Shown here in pieces: positions 63,141-64,000 of a stretch of DNA of 64,000 nucleotides (position 1 is its first letter; each line of letters begins with the position of its first letter). Under the pieces are notes generated by a model. That model saw only the letters and a list, made by a program, of their open reading frames with translations, ran no database searches and had not been told where the DNA came from. A program made the translations under genes and the position numbers. Source of the stretch: JANWZL01 sp041640815. Its GTDB lineage: Bacteria; Pseudomonadota; Gammaproteobacteria; Burkholderiales; Thiobacillaceae. The stretch is taken from contig JBEPZO010000003.1 in NCBI GenBank assembly GCA_041640815.1, positions 1 through 64,000 of the forward strand, given 5' to 3'.

Positions 63141-64000
63141 TGCCTGACCTCGACAACATCCAACAATTGCGCGCACTCCTCTTCGAGATCAGCCTAACAC
63201 TTGGGCAAGGGCTATTAGAGGAGGAGGAGATCCACCGTTTCCTCGCTGCCGTCTGTGATTACCTTACGCCAAAGGCTTGTGCAGTTGGCCAACTGCGTGC
63301 TGACGGCGGCTGGCAGCTTTACAGTCATCCGCGCGAGCATGCCTGGTCTGACTGGTCCGAGCTGATGACCGCTGGACCCAGCCAGCTCTCTGGGCTACCC
63401 CCCGAGTCCTTTTGGAGTGTGGGGCGCGCTGAAGAGGGTACCATCCATCTCTGGCCATTGGACGATTTCGGTGTATTTGCCATGCACGTCATAAGGCCGT
63501 TGGACCCGGCGATGCTAATGGAGGTCGCGCGGCTACTGACGCGTTTTAAGTGGTCTTTGGCCGCATGCCGTCACCACGCCTGGGTGACAGAGTTAGTTTT
63601 GGCCCAGCGGGTAAGTAACCGAGTTTTCGAATTCATGCCGCAAGCCATGGTTTTCTGCGACGCTGACAATCGTATCGTCGATATCAACCCGGCCTTCACG
63701 CAGGTGACCGGCTACCGCCGCGAGGAGGTAGTAGGGCAATCTCCCAAGCTACTGTCATCAGGTCGTCACGACCAGGCCTTCTACGCGGCCATGTGGCAAA
63801 ACATCAAAAGCAAGGGCTATTGGCAAGGGGAGATCTGGAACCGGCGTAAAGACGGCAGCATCTACCCCGAAATCCTCACCATCGTCGCCATCCCCAACGA
63901 GGCGGGTGAGATCGAGCGCTATGTCGGGCTGTTCCAGGACATCAGCGAGCTGAAGGCGAAAACAGCAGAGCTTGAGTCCTTACATGACCAGCTAAAGCAG
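63141..64000 (+). CDS. PAS-domain signalling protein, 5' part (runs off right edge)
   Basis: At least 286 residues, no stop before the edge. A TAA lies two codons upstream, so GTG 63141 is the first possible start, with TGGAG about 10 bases before it. Residues 1-150 form a GAF-like or unknown sensor region (for example FLAAVCDYLTPKACAVGQL). A PAS domain follows at about 165-275: MPQAMVFCDADNRIVDINPA, FTQVTGYRREEVVGQSPKLL, YWQGEIWNRRKDGS and YVGLFQDISELK. A coiled linker begins at the edge. Inference: a GGDEF/EAL or kinase output lies beyond the window; this cannot be decided here. Confidence 0.8.

Overview
The window looks like a chromosomal segment of a GC-rich, sulfur-oxidising betaproteobacterium, of the Thiobacillus or Sulfuricella kind. 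Two things point there. One is the conserved betaproteobacterial gene order leuC-(entericidin)-leuD-leuB-asd-usg-fimV-truA-trpF-trpB-trpA-accD-folC-dedD-cvpA-purF-metZ. The other is sulfur-oxidation genes: a flavocytochrome c sulfide dehydrogenase pair (fccA-fccB) and soxX-soxA. The genus is an inference. No rRNA, tRNA, CRISPR array, intact insertion sequence or prophage was found.

Layout. 1-1.1 kb: the 5' part of a coiled-coil PD-(D/E)XK protein running off the left edge, then a large hairpin and an IS5-type transposase remnant. 1.1-12.5 kb: housekeeping and stress genes (VTT membrane protein, trxC-like, degP-like, htpG with a sigma-32-type promoter, dapB, bamE, fur, recN, nadK, hrcA, hemH). 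12.5-14.3 kb: fccA-fccB behind an intrinsic-terminator hairpin that abuts the fccA ribosome binding site. 14.3-19 kb: a LexA-like autorepressor with a perfect palindromic operator inside its promoter, then lpxH, ppiB, and an L,D-transpeptidase/TPR pair sharing a C-terminal NTF2-like domain. 19-24.8 kb: glnS, usp, cysS, a metallo-beta-lactamase-fold hydrolase and a four-haem cytochrome lipoprotein. 25-30.8 kb: a ParA-like ATPase translationally coupled to an odd HTH/2Fe-2S/flavoreductase-like fusion, then recJ, an MgtC/DUF4010 membrane protein and a DUF99 (archaeal-type, endonuclease V-like) protein. 30.8-35.1 kb: a mixed region with two decayed genes (an rtcA 3' fragment and a frameshifted fatty-acid desaturase), an SDR, an RNase Z-like hydrolase, a Nudix enzyme, a TPMT-like methyltransferase and a secreted HbpS/GlcG protein. 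35.1-36.6 kb: soxX-soxA. 36.8-43.7 kb: tcdA, mltB, a UPF0149 protein, an acidic two-repeat protein and an RND pump. 43.8-62.7 kb: the long minus-strand biosynthetic block (metZ to leuC). 63.1 kb to the right edge: the start of a PAS-domain signalling protein.

Functionally, fccAB and soxXA feed electrons from sulfide and thiosulfate oxidation to c-type cytochromes, and hemH just upstream of fccAB supplies haem. The right half is mostly Leu, Asp-family, Trp, Met, purine, folate and fatty-acid biosynthesis plus envelope and polar functions (FimV, DedD, CvpA). The least ordinary parts are the ParA/HTH-ferredoxin pair, the possible attenuator before fccA, the tetrahaem cytochrome whose first domain lacks the usual Met ligand, the LexA-like promoter/operator, and the DUF99/rtcA neighbourhood. 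All functional statements rest on reading motifs by eye; no database search was run.
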